DNA of 12,676 nt from NCBI GenBank assembly GCA_964443725.1, contig CAYUDP010000017.1, forward strand, positions 1 through 12,676, given 5' to 3'. Positions within the stretch are counted from its first letter, which is position 1, and each line of letters begins with the position of its first letter. The notes beneath the pieces were generated by a model. The model did no database searches. It was not told the origin of the DNA and was given only the letters and a program-made list of their open reading frames with translations. The translations under genes were made by a program, and so were the position numbers. This document shows positions 6,391 through 12,676 of the stretch, one piece after another. This stretch comes from CAYUDP01 sp964443725. GTDB taxonomy: Bacteria > Patescibacteriota > Minisyncoccia > Phycocordibacterales > JAKFXT01.

Positions 6391-7260
6391 ATGATGCCAA
6401 AAAGTACCAAAATATTTTTATTGACTGTTGGGTTTTTGTTGCCAGCTTTTTCTCTTGCTGACAATATAAATTCTGAAGTCAGTATTGATAAAGACGGCAA
6501 TGTAAAAATGTCCGGTGTTAAGATTGTTCAAAATGCCGGTAAGACTTTTTTTGCACGTCTGTATTGGGGGGATTCATATATTAGATTTTTGGTTAAAACT
6601 GCCGATAAAACAACTTTTTATAGAAGTACTGGAGAAAAGACTTCTTACGAGGAAGTGAAAGAGGGTGATCTCGCCACTCTCGAAGGAACGCTTGAATCTG
6701 GTGGAACAAATCTTGTTGTAATCCCAACGGTTTTTAAGGATGAGTCAATAAAGAAAAAACAAACTGAATTTTCAGGTGTGATATCTGCAACGTTTAATGG
6801 AAATATTACCCTTACAACAAAGGGTGGTAAAAAAATAACACTTTCACCCACCTCTACCTCGACAATACTTCGTGGTGTAAGGCCAATAACTAGCGACAAA
6901 ATTGTTGTGGGAGATAAGGTGGTGAAGGCTCTCGGTGAGTTTGATTATGATACAAATATTTTAACTGCAAGTGAGATAAATGTTTATGTTGATAAGAAAA
7001 TATTTGAACCACAAACATATGTCGGGGAGGCGGCAGATCTACCTAGTTCAAGTACTACGCCGTTTTTTGTTAATATGTACATCAGTGGGAAACTTTATAG
7101 GGTGAACGCAATCTCAGGTACCTCTGTCTTAAAGAAAAATAGAGAGAAGGCTGATATTAATAGGTTCATGAAAGGGGATCAACTAAGGGTTTATGGGAAG
7201 AGGTTGGATTCTGATGAAAATGTAATTGACGCTGAGATAATCAGGAATACTAGTTTATAG
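6391..7260 (+). CDS. Exported protein with three DUF5666-like beta repeats
   Basis: A 289-residue protein with a signal peptide (residues 1-24: Lys near the start, hydrophobic FLLTVGFLLPAF, then SLADN) and no other membrane segment, so it is probably secreted or lipid-free on the cell surface. Three units of about 60-75 residues follow, each with a strand-rich pattern ending in a Gly-Asp turn and a later Gly: VKEGDLATLEG (89-99), IVVGDKVVKALG (171-182) and FMKGDQLRVYG (259-269). This resembles DUF5666, an OB-like domain common in exported proteins of Patescibacteria. Function is unknown. AAGG at 6380-6383 lies 7 bases before ATG 6391; a second ATG at 6394 is possible. It is probably co-transcribed with the membrane protein upstream, which suggests an envelope role for both. 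Confidence 0.7.
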   Translation: MMPKSTKIFLLTVGFLLPAFSLADNINSEVSIDKDGNVKMSGVKIVQNAGKTFFARLYWGDSYIRFLVKTADKTTFYRSTGEKTSYEEVKEGDLATLEGTLESGGTNLVVIPTVFKDESIKKKQTEFSGVISATFNGNITLTTKGGKKITLSPTSTSTILRGVRPITSDKIVVGDKVVKALGEFDYDTNILTASEINVYVDKKIFEPQTYVGEAADLPSSSTTPFFVNMYISGKLYRVNAISGTSVLKKNREKADINRFMKGDQLRVYGKRLDSDENVIDAEIIRNTSL

Positions 7261-7270
7261 AAAATCAAAT

Positions 7271-7305
7271 AAAAAAACACCCCTATAAAATAGGGGTGTT
7301 TTTTT
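7271..7305. terminator. Strong bidirectional terminator between convergent genes
   Basis: ACACCCCTA (7277-7285) and TAGGGGTGT (7291-7299) form a perfect 9-bp, G+C-rich core around a TAAAA loop. The stem is extended by A-runs on the left (7271-7276) and T-runs on the right (7300-7305), giving a U-tract on either strand. It serves the exported-protein gene on the plus strand and the flavodoxin-fold gene on the minus strand. Confidence 0.92.
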
Positions 7306-7317
7306 ATTTATCTATAC

Positions 7318-7893
7318 TTAGTTATTGTATTTGTGTGCAATCGTAGCGACTCTTTTACCGAGAAGTTTGCCCGTAGATAGATCTGCTTGGGGTGGATCTT
7401 GGTCTGGTCCGGCGTCATTTCTCGATTGACCTGCGGCTCCTAGATAAAATCCCATTCGATTTATATTTTCAGGGTCATCTCTATTTACATAGTTTGATTT
7501 TACAGCCGTTTGCCCCAAAGATACCCAGATCATCCCGTGTTGACTTGCGAGTATTACTAATTGCATGAGTGAGTTAAGTTTGTCTCCTGATGGTGTGCTT
7601 GAGTTTGTGAACCCAGCGGCAAGTTTCCCACTCCAATCTTGGGTGAACCAAGGTTTTGAAGAAGCATCCATAAACTCTTTGAATTTGGCTGATAAACTGC
7701 CCATGTATGTTGGGGCACCGAAGATGATCGCGTCGGCCTCTTTGAGAGTGTCTATGTTTTTTATGGCATCTTCTGATTTCATTAAGGTGACTTCTGTTTC
7801 TGGTACAGATTTTGCTCCCTCTAGTACTGCCTCGGCTAATTTTTCAGTATGACCATAACCACTATGGTAAACAATGAAAATTTTCTTTGTCAT
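7318..7893 (-). CDS. WrbA-like flavodoxin-fold NAD(P)H-dependent oxidoreductase
   Basis: A 191-residue flavodoxin-fold protein. The FMN phosphate loop is SGYGHT (11-16), and GAPTYMGSLSAKFKEFMD (59-76) is the second flavin-contact segment typical of WrbA-type quinone reductases. FTNS (95-98), SGDK (102-105) and ASQHGMIWV (116-124) complete the family pattern. Such enzymes reduce quinones by two electrons and protect against oxidative stress. The length is close to WrbA (about 200), but the sequence also fits broader NAD(P)H-dependent FMN reductases, so no symbol is given. The protein is soluble. Only a weak AAGAAA-like site precedes the start. It is transcribed away from the methyltransferase gene across a 64-base divergent region. 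Confidence 0.88.
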   Translation of the reverse strand: MTKKIFIVYHSGYGHTEKLAEAVLEGAKSVPETEVTLMKSEDAIKNIDTLKEADAIIFGAPTYMGSLSAKFKEFMDASSKPWFTQDWSGKLAAGFTNSSTPSGDKLNSLMQLVILASQHGMIWVSLGQTAVKSNYVNRDDPENINRMGFYLGAAGQSRNDAGPDQDPPQADLSTGKLLGKRVATIAHKYNN

Positions 7894-7904
7894 ATTTTTT
7901 CTTA

Positions 7905-7948
7905 TTAACTAATAACTATTGTAGTGCTAGTATAGATGGCGGTGTTAA
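7905..7948. promoter_or_regulatory. Divergent promoter region between flavodoxin-fold and methyltransferase genes
   Basis: On the plus strand TTAACT (7905-7910), 17 bases, then TGCTAGTAT (extended -10, 7925-7933) would drive the methyltransferase gene. On the minus strand TTAACA (7948-7943), 19 bases, then TACAAT (7923-7918) would drive the flavodoxin-fold gene. The two promoters interleave, so their use may be mutually exclusive. Boxes are 4-5/6 matches. Confidence 0.4.
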
Positions 7949-7957
7949 ATATGGAAT

Positions 7958-8752
7958 ATGATAAATAAATCACAAAAGACAAAAAAGAATTACGCAAGGG
8001 AAGGGGATAAAACTTCATGGGGGAATGAGGCTATTTGGTATAGCAACTTACTTGAAAATGATAAAGATAGTTACCAAAAGAACGTTATTTTACCTAATCT
8101 TTTAAGAATCGCTGATTTTAATAATAATGATAGTGTTCTAGAAATAGCCTGTGGGTCTGTTTATTTTACGAATGAATTTTCAAAGAAAGTCAAAAGTGTT
8201 ACGGGTATAGACATTTCTCCTGAGTTGATTGATTTGGCGAAATCAAAAAATACTAAGGTGAAATATTTAGTTTCAGATGCTCAAGATATCAAAGTTCTAA
8301 GTAATAATTCGTTTGATAAAATTTTTATAATTTTGGCAATACAAAATATTTCTAATTTGTTGGGTGTTTGCAAAGAAGCCTCTAGACTGATGAAAGATGG
8401 CGGTCAGTTATTTATTGTTTTAAATCATCCTTCTTTTAGAATTCCCAAATATAGTTCGTGGGGGTATGACGAAAAGGGTGATTGGCAATATAGAAGGGTT
8501 GATCAATATATGACAGAAAGCAAAGAAAAGATTGATATGCACCCTGGTACTGACAATAAATCGTTTACGACCTCTTTCCATAGACCAATTCAGTCATATT
8601 TTAAGGCACTGAGGAACTCTGGTTTTGTTGTCTTGCAACTTGAGGAATGGATATCTCATAAGAAAAGTCAGAAAGGGTCTAGAAAAATAGCTGAGGATAA
8701 GTCTAGAAAAGAAATCCCAATGTTTATGTGTTTGTCTGCAAAAAAGATATAG
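7958..8752 (+). CDS. Class I SAM-dependent methyltransferase
   Basis: A 264-residue soluble protein with a Rossmann methyltransferase core. Motif I is VLEIACGSVYF (60-70), the acidic post-I segment is GIDISPEL (83-90, Asp85 for the SAM ribose), VSDAQDI (105-111) is the adenine-contact Asp-Ala pair, and FDKIFIILAIQNI (119-131) with LMKDGGQLFIVLNHPSF (144-160) are motifs II-III. In motif I the third Gly of the usual GxGxG is Val67, so the SAM loop is unusual. It resembles UbiE/small-molecule type enzymes but the substrate is unknown. Residues 162-240, rich in Ser, Trp and Tyr, could be the substrate cap. No Shine-Dalgarno is seen at 7958; an ATG at 7951 is in another frame. The next gene, typA, is 87 bases downstream. 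Confidence 0.85.
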   Translation: MINKSQKTKKNYAREGDKTSWGNEAIWYSNLLENDKDSYQKNVILPNLLRIADFNNNDSVLEIACGSVYFTNEFSKKVKSVTGIDISPELIDLAKSKNTKVKYLVSDAQDIKVLSNNSFDKIFIILAIQNISNLLGVCKEASRLMKDGGQLFIVLNHPSFRIPKYSSWGYDEKGDWQYRRVDQYMTESKEKIDMHPGTDNKSFTTSFHRPIQSYFKALRNSGFVVLQLEEWISHKKSQKGSRKIAEDKSRKEIPMFMCLSAKKI

Positions 8753-8763
8753 GCATAACTTGG

Positions 8764-8784
8764 ATTTGATTATTTATCAAATTT
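8764..8784 (+). terminator. Possible weak terminator after the methyltransferase gene
   Basis: ATTTGAT (8764-8770) and ATCAAAT (8776-8782) form a 7-bp A/T-rich stem with a TATTT loop, followed by TTATTATATAG. It may end the methyltransferase transcript, but the stem is weak. Confidence 0.35.
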
Positions 8785-8807
8785 ATTATATAGTCATAAT
8801 CAACAAA

Positions 8808-8822
8808 TGCGCTTCGTGCGCA
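8808..8822 (+). promoter_or_regulatory. UUCG-loop hairpin in the typA leader
   Basis: TGCGC (8808-8812) and GCGCA (8818-8822) form a G+C-rich 5-bp stem around TTCGT, unlike the A/T-rich surroundings, and GTTTTAATTT follows. It lies 18-32 bases before the chosen typA start at 8840. CATAAT (8795-8800) is a possible -10 box whose transcript would begin at or just before the hairpin. The hairpin may stabilise the mRNA 5' end or act as a small attenuator. Confidence 0.4.
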
Positions 8823-8839
8823 GTTTTAATTTGATAAAT

Positions 8840-10627
8840 ATGGAAATTAGAAATATTGCAATTATTGCTCACGTTGACCACGGCAAGACAACTCTGACCG
8901 ATGCTCTTTTGAGACAAAATCATGCTGTGTCAGAGGGTATAACTATGGACTCAAACGCACTTGAACAAGAGCGTGGGATTACAATATATTCTAAAAATGC
9001 CTCACTTATATATAAAGGTACAAAGATAAACATAGTAGATACACCAGGACACTCTGATTTTGGGTCTGAAGTCGAGCGAGTCCTAAGGGCGATTGATTCG
9101 GTGCTTTTAATAGTTGATGCTCAGGAAGGGCCGATGCCACAGACAAGATTTGTTTTGAAAAAATCTCTTGAACTTGGTTTGAAGCCAATAGTAGTTATAA
9201 ACAAGATTGACAAACCCGCAGCTGATCCAACAAGGGTGCATGATGAGGTTTTTGATTTGTTTATAGAGTTGGGTGCCTCTGATGAGCAGGCAGATTTTCC
9301 AGTTGTCTACGCAATTGGTAGAGAGGGTGTTGCAAAAATAGATTTATCTGATGAAGCAAAAGACCTAAGTCCACTTCTTGATACTGTACTCAAGTTTGTG
9401 GAACCAGCTCACAGTGGAGTTTCGGAGAATTTTAGAATGCAGCCATTTAACCTTGGATATGACAATTTTCTTGGAAGATTGGCTATTGGCCGTGTCTATG
9501 ATGGGGAGGTATCTCAGGGTAAGCAAATCTATGTTAGAAAGCCAAACGGAGAAACTAGATCTAGCAAAATAACTAAAATATTTACATTTGAGGGGTTGTC
9601 TAAAGTGGACACTGAAAAGGCTCCAGCGGGAGATATAGTCATGATTGCTGGGATACCAGATATATACATAGGGGAGACAATTACTGATAATCCAAATGCA
9701 GAACCATTACCGGCTATTGCTATAGATGAACCAACTATTGAATTAAATTTTTTGGTAAATAATTCTCCATTTGCAGGTAGGGAGGGGAAATTTGTCACAA
9801 CAAGACAGATAAGAGAAAGGCTACTAAGGGAACTTGAAATAAATGTGGGGCTTAGGGTTGATTTTGATAGCTCAGAATTTTTCAAAGTTGCTGGTAGGGG
9901 TGAACTTCATATTTCTATACTTCTTGAGAACATGAGAAGGGAGGGTTTTGAGGTACAAGTTTCTCAGCCGAAAGTTATTACAAAAAATATTGACGGAATA
10001 ATTTTTGAACCATTCGAGGAACTTACTATAGATATAAAGTCAGAATATCAGGGTCCGGTCATAGAGAAACTTGGAGCTAGGGGTTTTGTAATATCAAACA
10101 TGACTCAAGACGGGAATCTTGTGAGACTTTTGATGGAGGGTCCGACACGTGGGCTTCTGGGATACAAGGGGCAGTTTATTATTGATACAAGAGGCGAAGG
10201 GATTTTGTGTTCGAGGGGGATTGGTTTCAAAAATTTTGCAGGTGAGATTAAAAAAAGAAGTACAGGTTCCATGATATCAATGGCGTCCGGAAAAGCGTTG
10301 GGATTTTCACTTTGGAACTTGCAGGACCGTGGGGTCCTCTATATAGGTCCTAATGTCGAAGTTTATGAAGGGATGGTCATCGGAAACACTGCAAAAGGAG
10401 AAGAGATGACTGTCAACCCGACTAAAGGTAAGCAACTTACTAACATGAGAGCCTCTGGTTCTGATGAAAATATCGACCTGACACCACCTTGGCCACTTAG
10501 TATTGAGCGGGGTCTTGAGTCTATGGCTGACGATGAATATCTGGAAATCACACCACAAAATGTTAGATTACGAAAAATATATCTGACAGAAATCGACCGA
10601 GCTAGGGCAAAGAGATCAGAAAAATAA
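8840..10627 (+). CDS. typA: Translational GTPase TypA/BipA
   Basis: A 595-residue ribosome-binding GTPase related to EF-G and LepA, which supports ribosome assembly and translation under stress such as cold. Start chosen at ATG 8840, since the protein then begins MEIRNIAIIAHVDHGKTT exactly like the family; an in-frame ATG at 8807 would add 11 unusual residues encoded by a hairpin. G-motifs: G1 AHVDHGKTT (10-18), G2 RGITI (45-49), G3 DTPGH (67-71), G4 NKID (121-124). Domain 2, the EF-G-like domains III and V, and the TypA-specific C-terminal domain follow, with VYEGMVIG and LTNMRASGSDE near the end. Length is normal for the family (about 590-615). No Shine-Dalgarno is visible. A strong terminator follows the stop. 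Confidence 0.97.
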   Translation: MEIRNIAIIAHVDHGKTTLTDALLRQNHAVSEGITMDSNALEQERGITIYSKNASLIYKGTKINIVDTPGHSDFGSEVERVLRAIDSVLLIVDAQEGPMPQTRFVLKKSLELGLKPIVVINKIDKPAADPTRVHDEVFDLFIELGASDEQADFPVVYAIGREGVAKIDLSDEAKDLSPLLDTVLKFVEPAHSGVSENFRMQPFNLGYDNFLGRLAIGRVYDGEVSQGKQIYVRKPNGETRSSKITKIFTFEGLSKVDTEKAPAGDIVMIAGIPDIYIGETITDNPNAEPLPAIAIDEPTIELNFLVNNSPFAGREGKFVTTRQIRERLLRELEINVGLRVDFDSSEFFKVAGRGELHISILLENMRREGFEVQVSQPKVITKNIDGIIFEPFEELTIDIKSEYQGPVIEKLGARGFVISNMTQDGNLVRLLMEGPTRGLLGYKGQFIIDTRGEGILCSRGIGFKNFAGEIKKRSTGSMISMASGKALGFSLWNLQDRGVLYIGPNVEVYEGMVIGNTAKGEEMTVNPTKGKQLTNMRASGSDENIDLTPPWPLSIERGLESMADDEYLEITPQNVRLRKIYLTEIDRARAKRSEK

Positions 10628-10654
10628 ATCTCGGCACCAAAAAATATAGTTGTA

Positions 10655-10697
10655 AAATAATGGTATCTCGGGTAGACGAGATACCATTATTTATTTT
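10655..10697 (+). terminator. Strong terminator of typA with a 16-bp stem
   Basis: A perfect inverted repeat (10655-10670 and 10677-10692) around the 6-base loop GGTAGA, followed by ATTTT. The centre reads ATCTCGG...CGAGAT. An ATCTCGG copy at 10628-10634 could pair with the CGAGAT of the right arm instead, a possible anti-terminator (speculative). Confidence 0.8.
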
Positions 10698-10857
10698 AAT
10701 GATATTTTTTAATAACAAAGCTTTTTATTTGCAGGGCTTCTTAGTTTTTATTTATCGTAGTATTTTTTAGAGGTTAAAATTTAAACTCCTTATATCCAGA
10801 GATCGATATACCCATCGAGCTTTTCCGCTTTAATTTTTAATTGATTTTTTACTTCAA

Positions 10858-10874
10858 ATCTCGGATACCGAGAT
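10858..10874. promoter_or_regulatory. Perfect dyad ATCTCGG-ATA-CCGAGAT, candidate operator
   Basis: Two 7-base arms are separated by three bases, about 60 bases upstream of the -10 box of the HTH-surface protein gene. The same half-site occurs at 10628-10634, in the terminator (10665-10671) and at the start of the gene (10992-10998). It has the size and symmetry of a dimer-binding operator; binding is not shown. Confidence 0.4.
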
Positions 10875-10932
10875 CAAAATTTGTGCACGAATTATTCACA
10901 GATTTTTACTTAGTTCGTTTGCACGAGAAAGG

Positions 10933-10938
10933 TATAAT
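10933..10938 (+). promoter_or_regulatory. -10 box of the HTH-surface protein gene
   Basis: TATAAT matches the consensus exactly. The -35 position (TTAGTT at 10910-10915, 17-base spacer) is a poor match, which would suit an activated promoter. Transcription would begin near 10945, giving a leader of about 11 bases. Confidence 0.6.
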
Positions 10939-10950
10939 TGTAGCCATAAA

Positions 10951-10955
10951 AGGAG
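10951..10955 (+). promoter_or_regulatory. Shine-Dalgarno directly abutting the start codon
   Basis: AGGAG (part of AAAAGGAG) is followed immediately by ATG 10956, leaving no spacer where 5-9 bases is usual. No alternative ATG, GTG or TTG follows in frame at a better distance, and the protein from 10956 begins as expected for the domain, so the start stands. Confidence 0.55.
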
Positions 10956-12676
10956 ATGTCTGAAGGACTAATTTTTGAGGGTAAAAATTATATCTCGGCG
11001 AGAAGAGCTCGTGAGCTTGTTGGCTATACCTCGGACTATATAGGTCAGTTATGTAGAGCAGAAAAAATTGATGCTCGAATGGTCGGAAGAACATGGTATG
11101 TTTCTGAAGAATCTATTATTGCTCATAAAAATTCAAAATCACCAAATGAAAAAACTTTAGCTCTTAAAAAAGATTTACTTCCAGTTTTGGAAATTGTTAG
11201 TAGTGAATCAAAAGAGATAAAAAATTTGAATGATAATTTTACAATAGACCAGAATGGAAACGGTTCAAAGGCAGGCTCTCCAGAAGTAAATTTTTCGATA
11301 GCAAAAAATAAAGGTCTATTAGAATACAGTCCAGATGATGCTCCTCTTTTTCCAGAACTTAAGAAAAATAATTTAGAAATTGAAACGGGAGTTTCTCAAG
11401 TTAGTATCACGCCGGAAGAAATCCCGTATGAATTAAACGAGCCAATCAGTGCTAAACTTATAGAAAAAAAAGATCAACTCATAGAGCTTGAAAATCCTAT
11501 AATAGCAAATCCAAATGGATCAAATGTATTACCCAAACAAAAAACAAACTCGTTCTGGTCTGATTTGATAAATAAATTTGTTGCTATTTCACTTGCCATC
11601 GGGGTTGCTCTCGGGGTGTCTGTATTAACAGTTGGTGCTGATACTTCTGATTTACTCTTGGTACCCCAGAAAATTGTTTCTTATTTTAAATCTGGATTAG
11701 AGCCAATCAATTCCAAGATTTTCGTAATTGAAAATAATGATAATCTTTCTGGGTCGATAGGATCTATTTGGGAATCTATTGTTTCCAATCTTTCTTTCAG
11801 TGGTTCAAATAATTCAAGTGGCAATGTATTTTTGGGAGATAACGCTGAAGTCTGTAAGATCACTGTGGGTACTGTGAATACTGCGAAAGCAATTGCTGTT
11901 ACCGGAGGTACCCAAAGTAAGGGGGTTGTTACAAAAATTGTCGAAAAGCCCGTGTATGTAACTGGCACTCAAAGTATTGTTAGACAGGTTGTAAACGGAG
12001 TTACTCCAGAAGAGCTTGACCTGAAATTAGAACAACTCTCAAATAAAGTTTTTTCACAAATCAATGGTTTATCCGCCCAGACAACTGGGCAAGCTTTTGC
12101 TTCTCCAAGTATTTATAATGCAGTTGCACTATCAAACAAAATTGACACACTAACAAATACGACTATTACAACACCCACAATAATTAATCCGACAATTATC
12201 GGAGGAATATTTAGTGGGACTTTGACAGGTGGGTTGTCTCTAACAGCGACCTCTGGGACTTCAACTATTTCTAATAATCTTTCTGTCGGTGGATTAATGC
12301 AGGTTTCTAGTCTAACAAATTGTTTTGGAGTTGATACTGATGCAAATGGATTTATGCATTGTTCTCTTGGTGGCGGTGGCGGTGGGAGTGATGTTAATTG
12401 GTTTTATTTTAATGGTGTGGCAATTCGTCCTGCAACTTCAACCAATCAAGTATTGATTGGTGCTATTTCAACTACAACAAATTCAATTCTTGAAGTTAAT
12501 GGGACTGTGACTGCATCAAATTATATCGCGACATCAACTTCTGTTGCCTCATCATTTGGGCAATTATTGGTGAATTCATCAACGACCCTTCAGGATTTTA
12601 CATTCATAAACGCTACTGGTTCTAACGCCACCTCAACCAATCTCTTCGCCTCAATATTCAATGCCACAGCAGGAAC
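10956..12676 (+). CDS. HTH-membrane-surface repeat protein, 3' end outside the window
   Basis: The frame is open from ATG 10956 to the right edge (573 codons, no stop). Residues 10-50 are a compact excisionase/MerR-like winged HTH: YISARRARELVGYTSDYIG (12-30), then LCR...RMVGRTWYVS (32-50). Residues 51-205 are a hydrophilic, acidic, low-complexity linker. Residues 208-228 (FVAISLAIGVALGVSVLTVGA) are one membrane helix, with Lys194, Lys196 and Lys207 before it, so the HTH should face the cytoplasm. Beyond it lie Thr/Ser/Asn-rich beta-type sequence, a possible coiled coil (352-375), TTPTIINPTIIGGIFSG (405-421), a Gly run (472-477), and the start of a repeat (NATG...NATAG, 17 residues apart, 552-573). 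I associate this style with large surface or fibre proteins of Patescibacteria, possibly ending in an intramolecular chaperone domain (not visible). Whether the HTH binds DNA is unknown. Confidence 0.8.
   Translation, partial: MSEGLIFEGKNYISARRARELVGYTSDYIGQLCRAEKIDARMVGRTWYVSEESIIAHKNSKSPNEKTLALKKDLLPVLEIVSSESKEIKNLNDNFTIDQNGNGSKAGSPEVNFSIAKNKGLLEYSPDDAPLFPELKKNNLEIETGVSQVSITPEEIPYELNEPISAKLIEKKDQLIELENPIIANPNGSNVLPKQKTNSFWSDLINKFVAISLAIGVALGVSVLTVGADTSDLLLVPQKIVSYFKSGLEPINSKIFVIENNDNLSGSIGSIWESIVSNLSFSGSNNSSGNVFLGDNAEVCKITVGTVNTAKAIAVTGGTQSKGVVTKIVEKPVYVTGTQSIVRQVVNGVTPEELDLKLEQLSNKVFSQINGLSAQTTGQAFASPSIYNAVALSNKIDTLTNTTITTPTIINPTIIGGIFSGTLTGGLSLTATSGTSTISNNLSVGGLMQVSSLTNCFGVDTDANGFMHCSLGGGGGGSDVNWFYFNGVAIRPATSTNQVLIGAISTTTNSILEVNGTVTASNYIATSTSVASSFGQLLVNSSTTLQDFTFINATGSNATSTNLFASIFNATAG

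Larger units (their letters stand above)
10628..10955. other. 328-base intergenic region upstream of the surface-protein gene
   Basis: No gene was found here. It holds the typA terminator, repeated ATCTCGG motifs, a near-palindrome GAGGTTAAA-A-TTTAAACTC (10770-10788, one mismatch) and the promoter of the next gene. The rest is A/T-rich with T-runs (for example 10695-10710, 10740-10770), and I see no RNA gene in it. Confidence 0.7.

Noticed and set aside
1..10627. Reassigned genetic code (TGA read as glycine)
   Set aside because: All genes reach normal family ends at TAA or TAG, and none has an in-frame TGA that must be read through. Only the absence of TGA stops is kept as a finding.
10693..10857. 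tRNA or small RNA gene in the long intergenic region
   Set aside because: No cloverleaf, CCA end or GC-rich fold was seen; the sequence is T-rich and of low complexity.
10906..11968. Minus-strand open frames at 10906-11094 and 11681-11968
   Set aside because: Both are antisense to the HTH-surface protein frame, which is open throughout and has promoter, Shine-Dalgarno and domain support.

Overview
The window looks like a piece of a Patescibacteria (Candidate Phyla Radiation) chromosome, most likely a Parcubacteria-type lineage. This is inferred, not proven. The reasons are the A/T-rich sequence, compact genes with very short gaps, few clear Shine-Dalgarno sites, minimal versions of enzymes, and above all the open-ended gene at the right edge. 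That gene joins a small excisionase-like helix-turn-helix to a membrane anchor and a long Ser/Thr/Asn-rich beta-type exterior, an architecture I associate with this group. The standard code fits every gene. All 13 visible stop codons are TAA (8) or TAG (5), with no TGA.

Layout, left to right. (1) 1-812 (+): a Nudix hydrolase cut by the left edge, overlapping by one base (TAATG) a small DUF6884-like protein. (2) 827-1537 (-): a cold-shock-domain protein with a long unknown C-terminal half. It has visibly higher G+C than its neighbours, a strong Shine-Dalgarno site and its own promoter and terminator. (3) 1749-4161 (+): a short UDP-sugar dehydrogenase-like protein lacking the usual C-terminal domain, an HI0933-type flavoprotein, and a GIY-YIG mini-nuclease. 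(4) 4316-5732 (+): a DEAD-box RNA helicase with an Arg/Gly-rich N-terminal tail, followed one base later by a 64-residue zinc-ribbon protein and a terminator. (5) 5814-7260 (+): a four-helix membrane protein of DUF2231 type and an exported three-repeat DUF5666-like protein. (6) 7318-7893 (-): a WrbA-like flavodoxin-fold protein, convergent with the previous operon across a strong bidirectional terminator. (7) 7958-10627 (+): a class I methyltransferase, then the ribosome-associated GTPase TypA/BipA. (8) 10628-10955: a 328-base intergenic region with a 16-bp terminator, dyads built on ATCTCGG, and a -10 box. (9) 10956-12676 (+): the HTH-membrane-surface protein, running off the right edge.

Most of the set is housekeeping or stress-related: RNA remodelling (CSD protein, DEAD-box helicase, zinc ribbon), translation stress (TypA), redox flavoproteins (HI0933-like, WrbA-like) and nucleotide clean-up (Nudix). 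The envelope part consists of the DUF2231/DUF5666 pair and the large surface protein. No tRNA, rRNA, CRISPR array, insertion sequence or phage module was seen. The strongest candidate for undescribed biology is the right-edge gene: a DNA-binding-type domain tethered to the inner face of the membrane by a giant surface protein, preceded by palindromic motifs that could be its operators.
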